19,195 nt of DNA, taken from Bremia lactucae (Eukaryota; Oomycota; Peronosporomycetes; Peronosporales; Peronosporaceae). This document shows, piece after piece, positions 1-8,527 of this stretch (positions within the stretch are counted from its first letter, which is position 1; every line of letters starts with the position of its first letter). The position numbers and the translations under genes were made by a program. The notes under the pieces were generated by a model. It saw nothing but the letters and a program-made list of their open reading frames with translations. It was not told where the DNA came from and did not search any database. The stretch covers positions 1,321,255-1,340,449 of the forward strand of contig NC_090615.1 of the NCBI RefSeq assembly GCF_004359215.1. Reading direction: 5' to 3'.

Positions 1-145
1 TCACCCCGCATGAATTGTTCCTTCATGCGATGGAATTTAAAATGATGGATCTGACCAATCAAAAACATTTTAAAAATTAAGTGGTCATTTAGCGACCACT
101 CCATCTAATGACATTCAGAGTGATTGTCGTTTAAGGGAGGGGTGA
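1..145 (+). mobile_element. 3' internal end and polypurine tract of a gypsy-type LTR element
   Basis: This AT-rich stretch precedes an LTR that starts at 146. The purine-rich run at about 131-145 (TTAAGGGAGGGGTGA) sits directly against the LTR's TGTAACGGGG terminus, as a plus-strand polypurine primer should. The element therefore extends leftwards out of the window and lies on the + strand. I see no readable protein in the 130 bases before the tract. The inference rests on the tract and the LTR terminus, and is supported by the same arrangement on the other strand near 16000. Confidence 0.6.
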
Positions 146-811
146 TGTAACGGGGTGTATCGTTACATGAAATTAACACTTAAAGGTTGTTAATTAATAT
201 ATTATCTAAAAGGTAGATAATATTTGGAGGATATTACTTTACATAGTAATATTCAGAATTCTTATCCATAAATAGGTATAGACCATTATATCTATTTATT
301 CCGCAGACTAATCAACTGTAGAGATAAACAAAAGAGAGATACAGATAAGATAAGATAAGATTTCAATTGCATGTTTAGTATATAATTAAGTTAGAGTTAA
401 CAGATAGAAAGAAGATATACTTAATTATATTAATACAGTTTTCATTTAAACCTCTTTAAGCTAGTTGCCTTAAAGAGAAATCTTCCTCTGCACGTACAAG
501 TGTACGTAAAATAACATAGGGCACCACTCGCAACTGAAGCAGTGCGAAGTGGACTTGTACTGAAGCAGTACAAATCGTAGTGCCCCGCTACAAAATAGAT
601 AGAAACAGAAGAACTGAATTATATTAATACAGATTTTAATTAATTCTATTTAAAGCAAGAGTTTTAAAGAGAGTCTTCCTCTGCATGTACTCGTGTATGT
701 GAAGTGACGTGAGGTACCACTCGCACTGAAGCAGTGCGAAGTGGACTTGTACTAAAGCAGTGCGAAGTGGACTTGTACCAAAGCAGTACAAGTCGGCAAT
801 GTCCCGTTACA
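146..811 (+). mobile_element. 3' LTR of a Ty3/gypsy-like retroelement (666 bp)
   Basis: The segment starts TGTAACGGGG and ends CCCGTTACA, giving the TG...CA ends and short inverted termini expected of an LTR, and it follows a polypurine tract. Its last 215 bases match, as reverse complement, the end of the LTR at 15238-15998, including the runs around the CCTCTGCATGTAC core and the GAAGCAGTGC hairpins. Three perfect or near-perfect AT hairpins lie at 199-296. The R-U5-like part is present twice in tandem (about 399-592 and 596-811), so an alternative LTR end is 592 (CCCCGCTACA). The matching 5' LTR is outside the window, so target-site duplications cannot be checked. Confidence 0.7.
399..811 (+). 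repeat. Tandem duplication of the LTR R-U5 segment
   Basis: Two units of about 200 bases (399-592 and 596-811) share the order AGATAGAAA...GAA, TTATATTAATACAG, an AAAGAGA...TCTTCCTCTGCA motif, a GTAC-rich hairpin, the GCAGTGCGAAGTGGACTTGTAC motif and a C-rich LTR terminus (CCCCGCTACA or TCCCGTTACA). The second unit also carries an internal 26-base tandem repeat (731-756 and 757-782) differing by one base. The units are diverged, so the duplication is not recent. Confidence 0.65.
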
Positions 812-1443
812 CCTTATATAAGGGATTTTAATGATCTTGTTAATTGAAATAGAACTAGGGTATTAAACGCATAATGTGAGCTAATACCATACCATTCTGG
901 AATTGATACTTTTATTATTTATAATAAAAACAAGCAAAGTGTACCCGTAACATTCTCAAACTAAAAAAGTTTACGGCAATAATAAGCATTCCGAACGATA
1001 TCTAGGGTTTAAAAAATATATATGTTATAAAGCGCTCAAACCATAGCTATGATCACGATTTAGAACAAAATCTGATTCGCCTAGCAATTCAAATATGCAG
1101 TATCAGTCATGTATATATTGCTGGAATACCACGCGTGCATGCCACTATTAAAGCTTCGTGAGTACCGGTATCATCCAATGAAGGCGATGGTGAATAGCTG
1201 CTTCAAGAGCGACAATAAATTTCAAATCGTATGGTGGCAGGGTCGTCTAAAAAGTGAGCGCAAAGAAAAAGGTTCGCGATGTCGACGGTTAAGCTGCTAG
1301 TAAAACAACTTCATTTAATTTTAAAGACGATAACAGATTTCTCTTGCGGACACGCTGTTTAAGGGCATGTGTGCAAAATTTCAAAATTTGCAAAAGTCGA
1401 AATTAGTGTGACGAAGCATAAGAACGCAGACCAAAAGACACGC
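812..1443. other. Intergenic, no gene recognised
   Basis: This 630-base AT-rich stretch lies between the LTR and the 3' end of the truncated M13 copy. A 63-codon open frame at 1109-1300 has no recognisable motif and no start context I would trust. No tRNA, repeat or coding signature was seen. Confidence 0.5.
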
Positions 1444-2807
1444 GATGAAAGAACTTCAAATGCTTTTTTTATAATATACAAAAAGGATATGTTCTTTTGA
1501 TATAAACAGTGCGTACATAGATTAGAATAACGAAACTTACCAGAGCTGATGCTTGATTTTGGGATTTAAAGCCGAATCAGCAGGACACGAAAATACATTG
1601 GCAAATTCATGCGAGTTGCTTGCCACTCCGTTGACGCGCCACTGTTCAATCGTATGGGCATTGGAAGCCAACCCATTGATAATGCTAGCGTCACTTCTTT
1701 TGGAGCAAAAGGACTGTGCAAACGAGATAAAGAAAAGTTTGTCTGCTACGTTGACAGACAAGTTGCGCTCGGCTTGGCTCATTGACGAGCTGTCGTCTTG
1801 TGTTTCTTGGTCGGTTGTATACTTTTGGTAAGCTGCAAATGCGATCTTGACTCCGCCATTGTCGGCAATATTCTCGCGAAGTGTAATCTTTCCATTGGTG
1901 TAACCCAAACGTTTACCCGAACCGGTTTGACTAAGCACTTCATAACTATTGTATTGGGTCACCAGGCCCTCGCTGCGCTTAAGAAACTCGTTCGATGTGA
2001 CATTACTCCACCAATCTCGGAGGTTGCCATCGCCAGCATAATGCCGTCCACTACTATCAAACCCATGCGTGAGCTCGTGTCCAATAATACTTCCAATCGA
2101 TCCGAAATTCCTCACGAAATGGCGGTCTTGAGCAAAGAATGGAGACTGCAGGATTCCATCCGGAAGGACAATCCGATTGGCTCTTGGGACGTAAAACGCA
2201 TTCACAACCGCGCCTGTTGTCACCCATTCGTCACGGTTAATCGAATTCCCAATTCGTGCAATGTCTCGATCCAGCTCGTAGTTCGAAACAACTTGCAAGT
2301 TTTCGACAAAAGACGCGTCGCTTCGAAGTTGAAACGGAAACGTTTCCTCAAGCGTCGAGTGACCGATATGCTTGGTAACGCTTCCCAATTTGTCAAGAGC
2401 AGCCTCGCGAGTGGGTTCGTCGAGCCAATTTAATCGTTTCAAATCTTCCCGAAACGAGTCTTGGATTTGAGTCACCATCTCCTGGGCTAGTCGTATCTTG
2501 GCATCGTCTGACCGCATGAATGCATAGTACTTGCCCACGAGGCCTGGAAAAGCGTTGGTCACTCGGTTCACACACCCTTTCCAGCGAGGTCTTTGCGTCT
2601 TTTGGCCACTTAAAGTCTTTCGTCGAAAGGCAAAATCTGCCTCGACAAAAGGCGCACTTAACTCGGGTGCGTAACGAGCAATGTATCGATACGCTACCAC
2701 CGATTGAAGGGTGTCTAGCGTCACCGAATCGCTTGAAACGAATTCTTCGGTACGATCAAAATAGACAGGGGTCTGGACAATCATGTTGATGTTTTTCGCA
2801 AGAAGGT
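1444..2807 (-). repeat. Distal arm of a large inverted duplication (M13 3' half and 3' flank)
   Basis: Read on the minus strand, this arm matches the plus-strand segment of about 7118-8489: the C-terminal half of the M13 gene plus about 100 bases of 3' flank. Similarity fades near 1444 and 8489, just after a shared AAGTTCTTTCAT. On the promoter side it jumps at about 2807 straight into the promoter palindrome. It lacks about 1.35 kb present in the full-length copy (5' leader plus codons 1 to about 338). Confidence 0.85.
1537..2784 (-). CDS. N-terminally truncated M13 (neprilysin-like) zinc metallopeptidase
   Basis: An open frame of 415 codons corresponds to residues 346-760 of the full-length neighbour at 6106-8388, with only four or so amino-acid changes (for example T for A near the start, F for L, R for H, Q for K). 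It keeps the catalytic machinery of M13 peptidases: an NAFY substrate-binding motif (about 195-198), HELTH (236-240), E304 and D308 in the ENIAD motif, and a terminal Trp. It lacks the cytosolic tail, membrane anchor and N-terminal M13 domain, so a product would have no secretion signal and probably could not fold as a normal M13 enzyme. Upstream it runs within 25 bases into the same promoter-like sequence that precedes the full-length gene. I favour a truncated paralogue or early pseudogene. The ATG at 2784 is the first usable one after the breakpoint, and no disabling stop is present. Confidence 0.75.
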   Translation of the reverse strand: MIVQTPVYFDRTEEFVSSDSVTLDTLQSVVAYRYIARYAPELSAPFVEADFAFRRKTLSGQKTQRPRWKGCVNRVTNAFPGLVGKYYAFMRSDDAKIRLAQEMVTQIQDSFREDLKRLNWLDEPTREAALDKLGSVTKHIGHSTLEETFPFQLRSDASFVENLQVVSNYELDRDIARIGNSINRDEWVTTGAVVNAFYVPRANRIVLPDGILQSPFFAQDRHFVRNFGSIGSIIGHELTHGFDSSGRHYAGDGNLRDWWSNVTSNEFLKRSEGLVTQYNSYEVLSQTGSGKRLGYTNGKITLRENIADNGGVKIAFAAYQKYTTDQETQDDSSSMSQAERNLSVNVADKLFFISFAQSFCSKRSDASIINGLASNAHTIEQWRVNGVASNSHEFANVFSCPADSALNPKIKHQLW

Positions 2808-3469
2808 TAGGAAGTTCGGGATGTTTACGAAAAAGGTGACAACATGAACAATTAATTACGGAGCAAACTCGTTGACAAATTCTATAGCCTCAATTGGCTC
2901 GGCAATGTTTGAAAGAGATTGTTGTAATTGTTTTTCGATTTTTTAGAACACCGAATTCGTATTAGTGTCAGTATTTTCTGCCAGATAAAATCGACCAAAA
3001 GTTCAGAAAAAGGTCATAGGATTCCGAAAGGGTTTGGGATACCACCTTTCAATCAATTATAGTTATTAACATCCTCTCATGTTTCATGAAAACACCTTTG
3101 TGTCATGTATAAACAAATCTACCTGGAGCCGTTTTTCTATACTATGAAAAGATCAGGCTCGGACACGGAATTTGTTTTACCAAAGAAGTACTGCTAGGAC
3201 AGCGCAATCCCGAAAGAATAAGGTGTTCTATTGCAAAGACGACGTATACTGCCTCTATGACCTTTTTCTTGAACTCTTGCCTGATTTTATCAAGGCATGT
3301 TGTGTAGAAAACCGTGATACTGATTCATATTCGGTGATTTAATAAATCGGGAAACAATCTCTTTCAAACATTGCCGAGCCAATTGAGGCTATAGAATTTG
3401 TCAACGAGTTTGCTCGGTAATTAATTGTTCATGTTGTCCCCTTTTCCGTAAGCATCCCAAACTTCCTAA
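2807..3469. repeat. Palindromic divergent promoter region between head-to-head M13 copies
   Basis: The two halves are inverted copies. The left block around 2830-2930 (GCCTCAATTGGCTCGGCAATG) is the reverse complement of the right block around 3355-3440, and shorter matches continue inwards (ATGACCTTTTTCT, ATTCGGTG) to a centre near 3140. There GAGCC...GGCTC frames CTATACTATG. The outer parts are nearly identical, while the middle 300 bases have many indels. The arrangement suggests one ancestral promoter duplicated in inverted orientation. The same sequence recurs at about 5103-5765 because of the direct repeat. Confidence 0.8.
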
Positions 3470-3753
3470 TCTCCACCTACGAGTGTGCATTTAACATTTA
3501 AAGAAACCAATTCTCGCTTAGCGGTCAAACCAATGCTATGATTGCGATTCACCAGAATCGAAGTTTGCTGCGCCGGGCAGCAGTTCTGTAGTATCGAATT
3601 TGGGTTGCAAGGACAAAAAGTGCGAAATACAAGCTGTTTCAGAAAGCTCGAACGATTTGAACATGTTTCTATTAACATGGATTTCTAGCTTAATGTGCCA
3701 CTACCTGGTTTCACCCAGACAACCATTCGAATGCCATAGAATCGATGTACGTA

Positions 3754-3770
3754 TCATTTAAACAATTGCC
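3754..3770 (+). promoter_or_regulatory. Possible oomycete Inr+FPR start-site motif of the M13 gene
   Basis: TCATTTAAACAATTGCC resembles the oomycete initiator (TCATT-type) followed by the flanking promoter region (CAATT). It lies about 55 bases before the ATG at 3810, and its copy at 6050-6066 precedes the full-length gene. The FPR half is imperfect. Confidence 0.35.
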
Positions 3771-3809
3771 TCCATCCAAGCCCGTCCAAACAAAAGTGTG
3801 GGTTTAGCC

Positions 3810-5011
3810 ATGAGCTCCTGGAATATTTCGAAACGAATTGATAAAAAGAACGCGTCAAGTTTTAATAACGACGATAAAAAGGCGTCTCAAATACATCAAA
3901 GCAACAAGCCGCAGCAGACGAATGGTGTCTTGCCATCACTGCGGCTGAAACAAGCAGTGGCAACCTGGGCAATTATCGGCATTGGAGCACAGCTTTTTAG
4001 TGCAGAAGCGTCATTGCTGCGGTCTGATGGTGGCACGTTCCAGACCCACGGACGTCTAGAGGCCACTACGCAGTCGTCCGACTGGATTGATGAGCTTCCT
4101 ACGAGTGTATCAACTCACATTAATCGAGACATTGATCCTTGTCACGACTTGTACGAGTTTAGCTGCGGAGCGTGGCTCCAACAAGTGGAGATCCCAGAGG
4201 ACGAAGCAAATGTAGTGCTTGCATTTTCCTCGGTGCAAGATGCCAACGAAGTGGTTCTAAAGGACGTGATGGAGCACGGATATCCGCTCATTGGAGAATT
4301 GTACGACTCCTGTATGAACTTTACCAACACGAGTGACTTGACGGCAAATGAAGCGTCCTTGACGATCCTCGGACCTCGGCTACTGGAAATCGCTGCAACT
4401 CGTACCAAAGAAGAACTCTTTCATCTCGCCGGGAACCTTTCACGAGTCGGGCCCTTTTTATTCACTACTTTTAGCGTGGGTGCCGATGACAAAGACGCCA
4501 CACGATACGCACTGCATGCCTTTCAGCATGGCCTCACGTTGCCATCTCCGCAATCCTATCTCGACAGCCAGCAGTTTGACATGATAAAAAACGATTTTCA
4601 TGCGTACGTCGAGACGCTGTTCCAATTGGCTGGCTATGATGCTGCAGCGTCTCGAGCAGCTTCAGTCATCCGCTTTGAGGAGCTGTTGGCGCCGCTCTAT
4701 GTACCCGAGGAAATGCTTCAGGACCCCATTGCCACGTACAATCTTAAGAGTGTGGCCGAGACAATTGAAACATACCCGCTCTTATTTAAAGCGTACTTAA
4801 ACGGAAGTGGCTCACTTTCCGACCTTCTTGCGAAAAACATTAACATGATTGTCCAGACCCCTGTCTATTTTGATCGTGCCGAAGAATTCGTTTCAAGCGA
4901 TTCGGTGACGCTAGACACCCTTCAATCGGTGGTAGCGTATCGATACATTGCTCGTTACGCACCCGAGTTAAGTGCGCCTTTTGTCGAGGCAGATTTTGCC
5001 TTTCGACGAAA
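3810..5011 (+). CDS. M13 metallopeptidase, 5' part, interrupted by the assembly gap
   Basis: The first ATG in good context (GCCATGA) is at 3810; in-frame sequence before it has no ATG. The 400 codons cover the cytosolic tail, a hydrophobic anchor (about 46-64) and the N-terminal M13 domain with the PC...CGAW cysteine motif (111-122), then stop at the N run. It differs from the same part of the gene at 6106 by a few residues (I for V at 108, D for V in the following acidic stretch, T for A, F for S). Beyond the Ns the strand carries minus-strand M13 sequence, so the frame running to 5060 is an artefact. It is most likely the other allele or an unmerged copy of the full-length gene, not an independent gene. 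Confidence 0.7.
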
Positions 5012-5018
5012 NNNNNNN
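5012..5018. other. Assembly gap (7 N)
   Basis: Seven undetermined bases separate the end of repeat unit 1 from the start of unit 2. In gene coordinates the two contig ends fall about 105 bases apart in the M13 coding sequence on opposite arms of the inverted duplication, where an assembler would be expected to break. Confidence 0.95.
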
Positions 5019-5080
5019 ACCGAATCGCTTGAAACGAATTCTTCGGTACGATCAAAATAGACAGGGGTCTGGACAATCAT
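5019..5080 (-). pseudogene. Fragment: first codons of the truncated M13 copy, cut by the gap
   Basis: These 62 bases are identical to the start of the minus-strand frame whose ATG is at 2784. The equivalent ATG here is at 5080, and the frame is lost in the Ns after about 20 codons. It is a by-product of the direct repeat and should not be counted as a gene. Confidence 0.8.
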
Positions 5081-7307
5081 GTTGATGTTTTTCGCAAGAA
5101 GGTTAGGAAGTTCGGGATGTTTACGAAAAAGGTGACAACATGAACAATTAATTACGGAGCAAACTCGTTGACAAATTCTATAGCCTCAATTGGCTCGGCA
5201 ATGTTTGAAAGAGATTGTTGTAATTGTTTTTCGATTTTTTAGAACACCGAATTCGTATTAGTGTCAGTATTTTCTGCCAGATAAAATCGACCAAAAGTTC
5301 AGAAAAAGGTCATAGGATTCCGAAAGGGTTTGGGATACCACCTTTCAATCAATTATAGTTATTAACATCCTCTCATGTTTCATGAAAACACCTTTGTGTC
5401 ATGTATAAACAAATCTACCTGGAGCCGTTTTTCTATACTATGAAAAGATCAGGCTCGGACACGGAATTTGTTTTACCAAAGAAGTACTGCTAGGACAGCG
5501 CAATCCCGAAAGAATAAGGTGTTCTATTGCAAAGACGACGTATACTGCCTCTATGACCTTTTTCTTGAACTCTTGCCTGATTTTATCAAGGCATGTTGTG
5601 TAGAAAACCGTGATACTGATTCATATTCGGTGATTTAATAAATCGGGAAACAATCTCTTTCAAACATTGCCGAGCCAATTGAGGCTATAGAATTTGTCAA
5701 CGAGTTTGCTCGGTAATTAATTGTTCATGTTGTCCCCTTTTCCGTAAGCATCCCAAACTTCCTAATCTCCACCTACGAGTGTGCATTTAACATTTAAAGA
5801 AACCAATTCTCGCTTAGCGGTCAAACCAATGCTATGATTGCGATTCACCAGAATCGAAGTTTGCTGCGCCGGGCAGCAGTTCTGTAGTATCGAATTTGGG
5901 TTGCAAGGACAAAAAGTGCGAAATACAAGCTGTTTCAGAAAGCTCGAACGATTTGAACATGTTTCTATTAACATGGATTTCTAGCTTAATGTGCCACTAC
6001 CTGGTTTCACCCAGACAACCATTCGAATGCCATAGAATCGATGTACGTATCATTTAAACAATTGCCTCCATCCAAGCCCGTCCAAACAAAAGTGTGGGTT
6101 TAGCCATGAGCTCCTGGAATATTTCGAAACGAATTGATAAAAAGAACGCGTCAAGTTTTAATAACGACGATAAAAAGGCGTCTCAAATACATCAAAGCAA
6201 CAAGCCGCAGCAGACGAATGGTGTCTTGCCATCACTGCGGCTGAAACAAGCAGTGGCAACCTGGGCAATTATCGGCATTGGAGCACAGCTTTTTAGTGCA
6301 GAAGCGTCATTGCTGCGGTCTGATGGTGGCACGTTCCAGACCCATGGACGTCTAGAGGCCACTACGCAGTCTTCCGACTGGATTGACGAGCTTCCTACGA
6401 GTGTATCAACTCACATTAATCGAGACGTTGATCCTTGTCACGACTTATACGAGTTTAGCTGCGGAGCGTGGCTCCAACAAGTGGAGATCCCAGAGGTCGA
6501 AGCAAATGTAGTGCTTGCATTTTCCTCGGTGCAAGATGCCAACGAAGTGGTTCTAAAGGACGTGATGGAGCACGGATATCCGCTCATTGGAGAATTGTAC
6601 GACTCCTGTATGAACTTTACCAACACGAGTGACTTGACGGCAAATGAAGCGTCCTTGACGATCCTCGGACCTCGGCTACTGGAAATCGCTGCAACTCGTA
6701 CCAAAGAAGAACTCTTTCATCTCGCCGGGAACCTTTCACGAGTCGGGCCCTTTTTATTCACTGCTTTTAGCGTGGGTGCCGATGACAAAGACGCCACACG
6801 ATACGCACTGCATGCCTCTCAGCACGGCCTCACGTTGCCATCTCCGCAATCCTATCTCGACAGCCAGCAGTTTGACATGATAAAAAACGATTTTCATGCG
6901 TACGTCGAGACGCTGTTCCAATTGGCTGGCTATGATGCTGCAGCGTCTCGAGCAGCTTCAGTCATCCGCTTTGAGGAGCTGTTGGCGCCGCTCTATGTAC
7001 CCGAGGAAATGCTTCAGGACCCCATTGCCACGTACAATCTTAAGAGTGTGGCCGAGACAATTGAAACATACCCGCTCTTGTTTAAAGCGTACTTAAACGG
7101 AAGTGGCTCACTTTCCGACCTTCTTGCGAAAAACATTAACATGATTGTCCAGACCCCTGTCTATTTTGATCGTGCCGAAGAATTCGTTTCAAGCGATTCG
7201 GTGACGCTAGACACCCTTCAATCGGTGGTAGCGTATCGATACATTGCTCGTTACGCACCCGAGTTAAGTGCGCCTTTTGTCGAGGCAGATTTTGCCTTTC
7301 GACGAAA
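5019..7307 (+). repeat. Direct repeat unit 2 (2289 bp), starts at the N gap
   Basis: This unit matches 2723-5011 at a constant offset. It contains the first 62 bases of the truncated minus-strand M13 frame, the palindromic promoter and the 5' half of the plus-strand M13 gene, and then continues into unique 3' coding sequence. It carries the minus-copy variant (GGTACGATC rather than GGCACGATC) at its left end, confirming that it restarts in the minus-strand copy. Confidence 0.9.
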
Positions 7308-8388
7308 AACTTTAAGTGGCCAAAAGACGCAAAGACCTCGCTGGAAAGGGTGTGTGAACCGAGTGACCAACGCTTTTCCAGGCCTCGTGGGCAAGTACTA
7401 TGCTCTCATGCGGTCAGACGATGCCAAGATACGACTAGCCCAGGAGATGGTAACTCAAATCCAAGACTCGTTTCGGGAAGATTTGAAACGATTAAATTGG
7501 CTCGACGAACCCACTCGCGAGGCTGCTCTTGACAAATTGGGAAGCGTTACCAAGCATATCGGTCACTCGACGCTTGAGGAAACGTTTCCGTTTCAACTTC
7601 GAAGTGACGCGTCTTTTGTCGAAAACTTGCAAGTTGTTTCGAACTACGAGCTGGATCGAGACATTGCACGAATTGGGAATTCGATTAACCGTGACGAATG
7701 GGTGACAACAGGCGCGGTTGTGAATGCCTTTTACGTCCCAAGAGCCAATCGGATTGTCCTTCCGGATGGAATCCTGCAGTCTCCATTCTTTGCTCAAGAC
7801 CGCCATTTCGTGAGGAATTTCGGATCGATTGGAAGTATTATTGGACACGAGCTCACGCATGGGTTTGATAGTAGTGGACGGCATTATGCTGGCGATGGCA
7901 ACCTCCGAGATTGGTGGAGTAATGTCACATCGAACGAGTTTCTTAAGCGCAGCGAGGGCCTGGTGACCCAATACAATAGTTATGAAGTGCTTAGTCAAAC
8001 CGGTTCGGGTAAACGTTTGGGTTACACCAATGGAAAGATCACACTTCGCGAGAATATTGCCGACAATGGCGGAGTCAAGATCGCATTTGCAGCTTACCAA
8101 AAGTATACGACCGACCAAGAAACACAAGACGACAGCTCGTCAATGAGCCAAGCCGAGCACAACTTGTCTGTCAACGTAGCAGACAAACTTTTCTTCATCT
8201 CGTTTGCAAAGTCCTTTTGCTCGAAAAGAAGTGACGCAAGCATTATCAATGGGTTGGCTTCCAATGCCCATACGATTGAACAGTGGCGCGTCAACGGAGT
8301 GGCAAGCAACTCGCATGAATTTGCCAATGTATTTTCGTGTCCTGCTGATTCGGCTTTGAATCCCAAAATCAAGCATCAGCTCTGGTAA
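6106..8388 (+). CDS. M13 family (neprilysin / endothelin-converting-enzyme-like) zinc metallopeptidase
   Basis: A 760-residue protein of normal M13 length. It has a basic N-terminal tail, a short hydrophobic segment at about 46-64 that would act as a type II signal-anchor, the N-terminal M13 domain beginning with the PC...YEFSCGAW motif (Cys111, Cys119), and the catalytic domain. Visible active-site parts are NAFY (540-543) for substrate backbone binding, HELTH (581-585) with two zinc-ligand His and the catalytic Glu582, and ENIAD (649-653) with the third zinc ligand Glu649 and Asp653. The protein ends in Trp as the family does, but the usual Cys three residues before it is His. M13 enzymes cleave small peptides on the outer face of membranes, and an ectoenzyme role is inferred here. 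The ATG at 6106 follows GCC, and the in-frame GTG upstream is not a plausible eukaryotic start. It converges with the CorA gene 139 bases away. Confidence 0.9.
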   Translation: MSSWNISKRIDKKNASSFNNDDKKASQIHQSNKPQQTNGVLPSLRLKQAVATWAIIGIGAQLFSAEASLLRSDGGTFQTHGRLEATTQSSDWIDELPTSVSTHINRDVDPCHDLYEFSCGAWLQQVEIPEVEANVVLAFSSVQDANEVVLKDVMEHGYPLIGELYDSCMNFTNTSDLTANEASLTILGPRLLEIAATRTKEELFHLAGNLSRVGPFLFTAFSVGADDKDATRYALHASQHGLTLPSPQSYLDSQQFDMIKNDFHAYVETLFQLAGYDAAASRAASVIRFEELLAPLYVPEEMLQDPIATYNLKSVAETIETYPLLFKAYLNGSGSLSDLLAKNINMIVQTPVYFDRAEEFVSSDSVTLDTLQSVVAYRYIARYAPELSAPFVEADFAFRRKTLSGQKTQRPRWKGCVNRVTNAFPGLVGKYYALMRSDDAKIRLAQEMVTQIQDSFREDLKRLNWLDEPTREAALDKLGSVTKHIGHSTLEETFPFQLRSDASFVENLQVVSNYELDRDIARIGNSINRDEWVTTGAVVNAFYVPRANRIVLPDGILQSPFFAQDRHFVRNFGSIGSIIGHELTHGFDSSGRHYAGDGNLRDWWSNVTSNEFLKRSEGLVTQYNSYEVLSQTGSGKRLGYTNGKITLRENIADNGGVKIAFAAYQKYTTDQETQDDSSSMSQAEHNLSVNVADKLFFISFAKSFCSKRSDASIINGLASNAHTIEQWRVNGVASNSHEFANVFSCPADSALNPKIKHQLW

Positions 8389-8527
8389 GTTCCGTTATTC
8401 TAATCTCTGTATGCACGACTCTATATATCAAAAGGCCATTGCATCCTTTTTGTATATTATAAAAAAAAACATTTAAAGTTCTTTCATTGAAAAACAATAG
8501 CTATTAACAAATAAAATATTTTCTTGC
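8389..8527. terminator. Shared convergent 3' region of M13 and CorA genes
   Basis: The 139-base AT-rich spacer contains poly-A and AATAAA-like elements (AACAAATAAAATATT near 8506-8520), usable as cleavage/polyadenylation context for both convergent genes. The first ~100 bases match the inverted 3' flank at 1444-1536. Confidence 0.4.

Larger units (their letters stand above)
2723..5011 (+). repeat. Direct repeat unit 1 (2289 bp), ends at the N gap
   Basis: This unit reappears at a constant offset of 2296 bases as 5019-7307, the difference from its length being exactly the 7 Ns. I counted about ten substitutions, all in the coding part between about 4060 and 4790. The 1-kb non-coding part appears identical by eye. 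One unit ends and the other begins exactly at the gap, which is the signature of unmerged overlapping contigs or haplotypes rather than a biological tandem duplication. Confidence 0.9.

Noticed and set aside
343..361. AGATA-type short tandem repeat, considered as a CRISPR-like or minisatellite array
   Set aside because: Only three to four short units with no spacers; a simple microsatellite inside the LTR.
1109..1300. 63-codon + strand frame between LTR and M13 copy
   Set aside because: Low-complexity basic peptide with no motif and no promoter context; the length is within chance.
1798..2433. 211-codon + strand frame opposite the truncated M13 copy, repeated on the minus strand at 7492-8127
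   Set aside because: It is the antisense shadow of the M13 catalytic domain and appears in both copies only because the gene is duplicated.
3798..5060. A complete 420-residue M13 protein running through the Ns
   Set aside because: The last codons after the N run are antisense sequence of the other copy, and the first codon is a GTG. The real frame is 3810-5011 and is cut by the gap.
5762..5974. Identical 70-codon minus-strand frames at 3466-3678 and 5762-5974
   Set aside because: Present twice only because of the direct repeat; located in the 5' leader of the M13 gene, with no known motif.
8380..8392. GTAAGT splice-donor-like sequence overlapping the M13 stop codon
   Set aside because: The protein ends in Trp exactly where M13 enzymes end, and no continuing M13 sequence follows, so a 3' intron is not needed.
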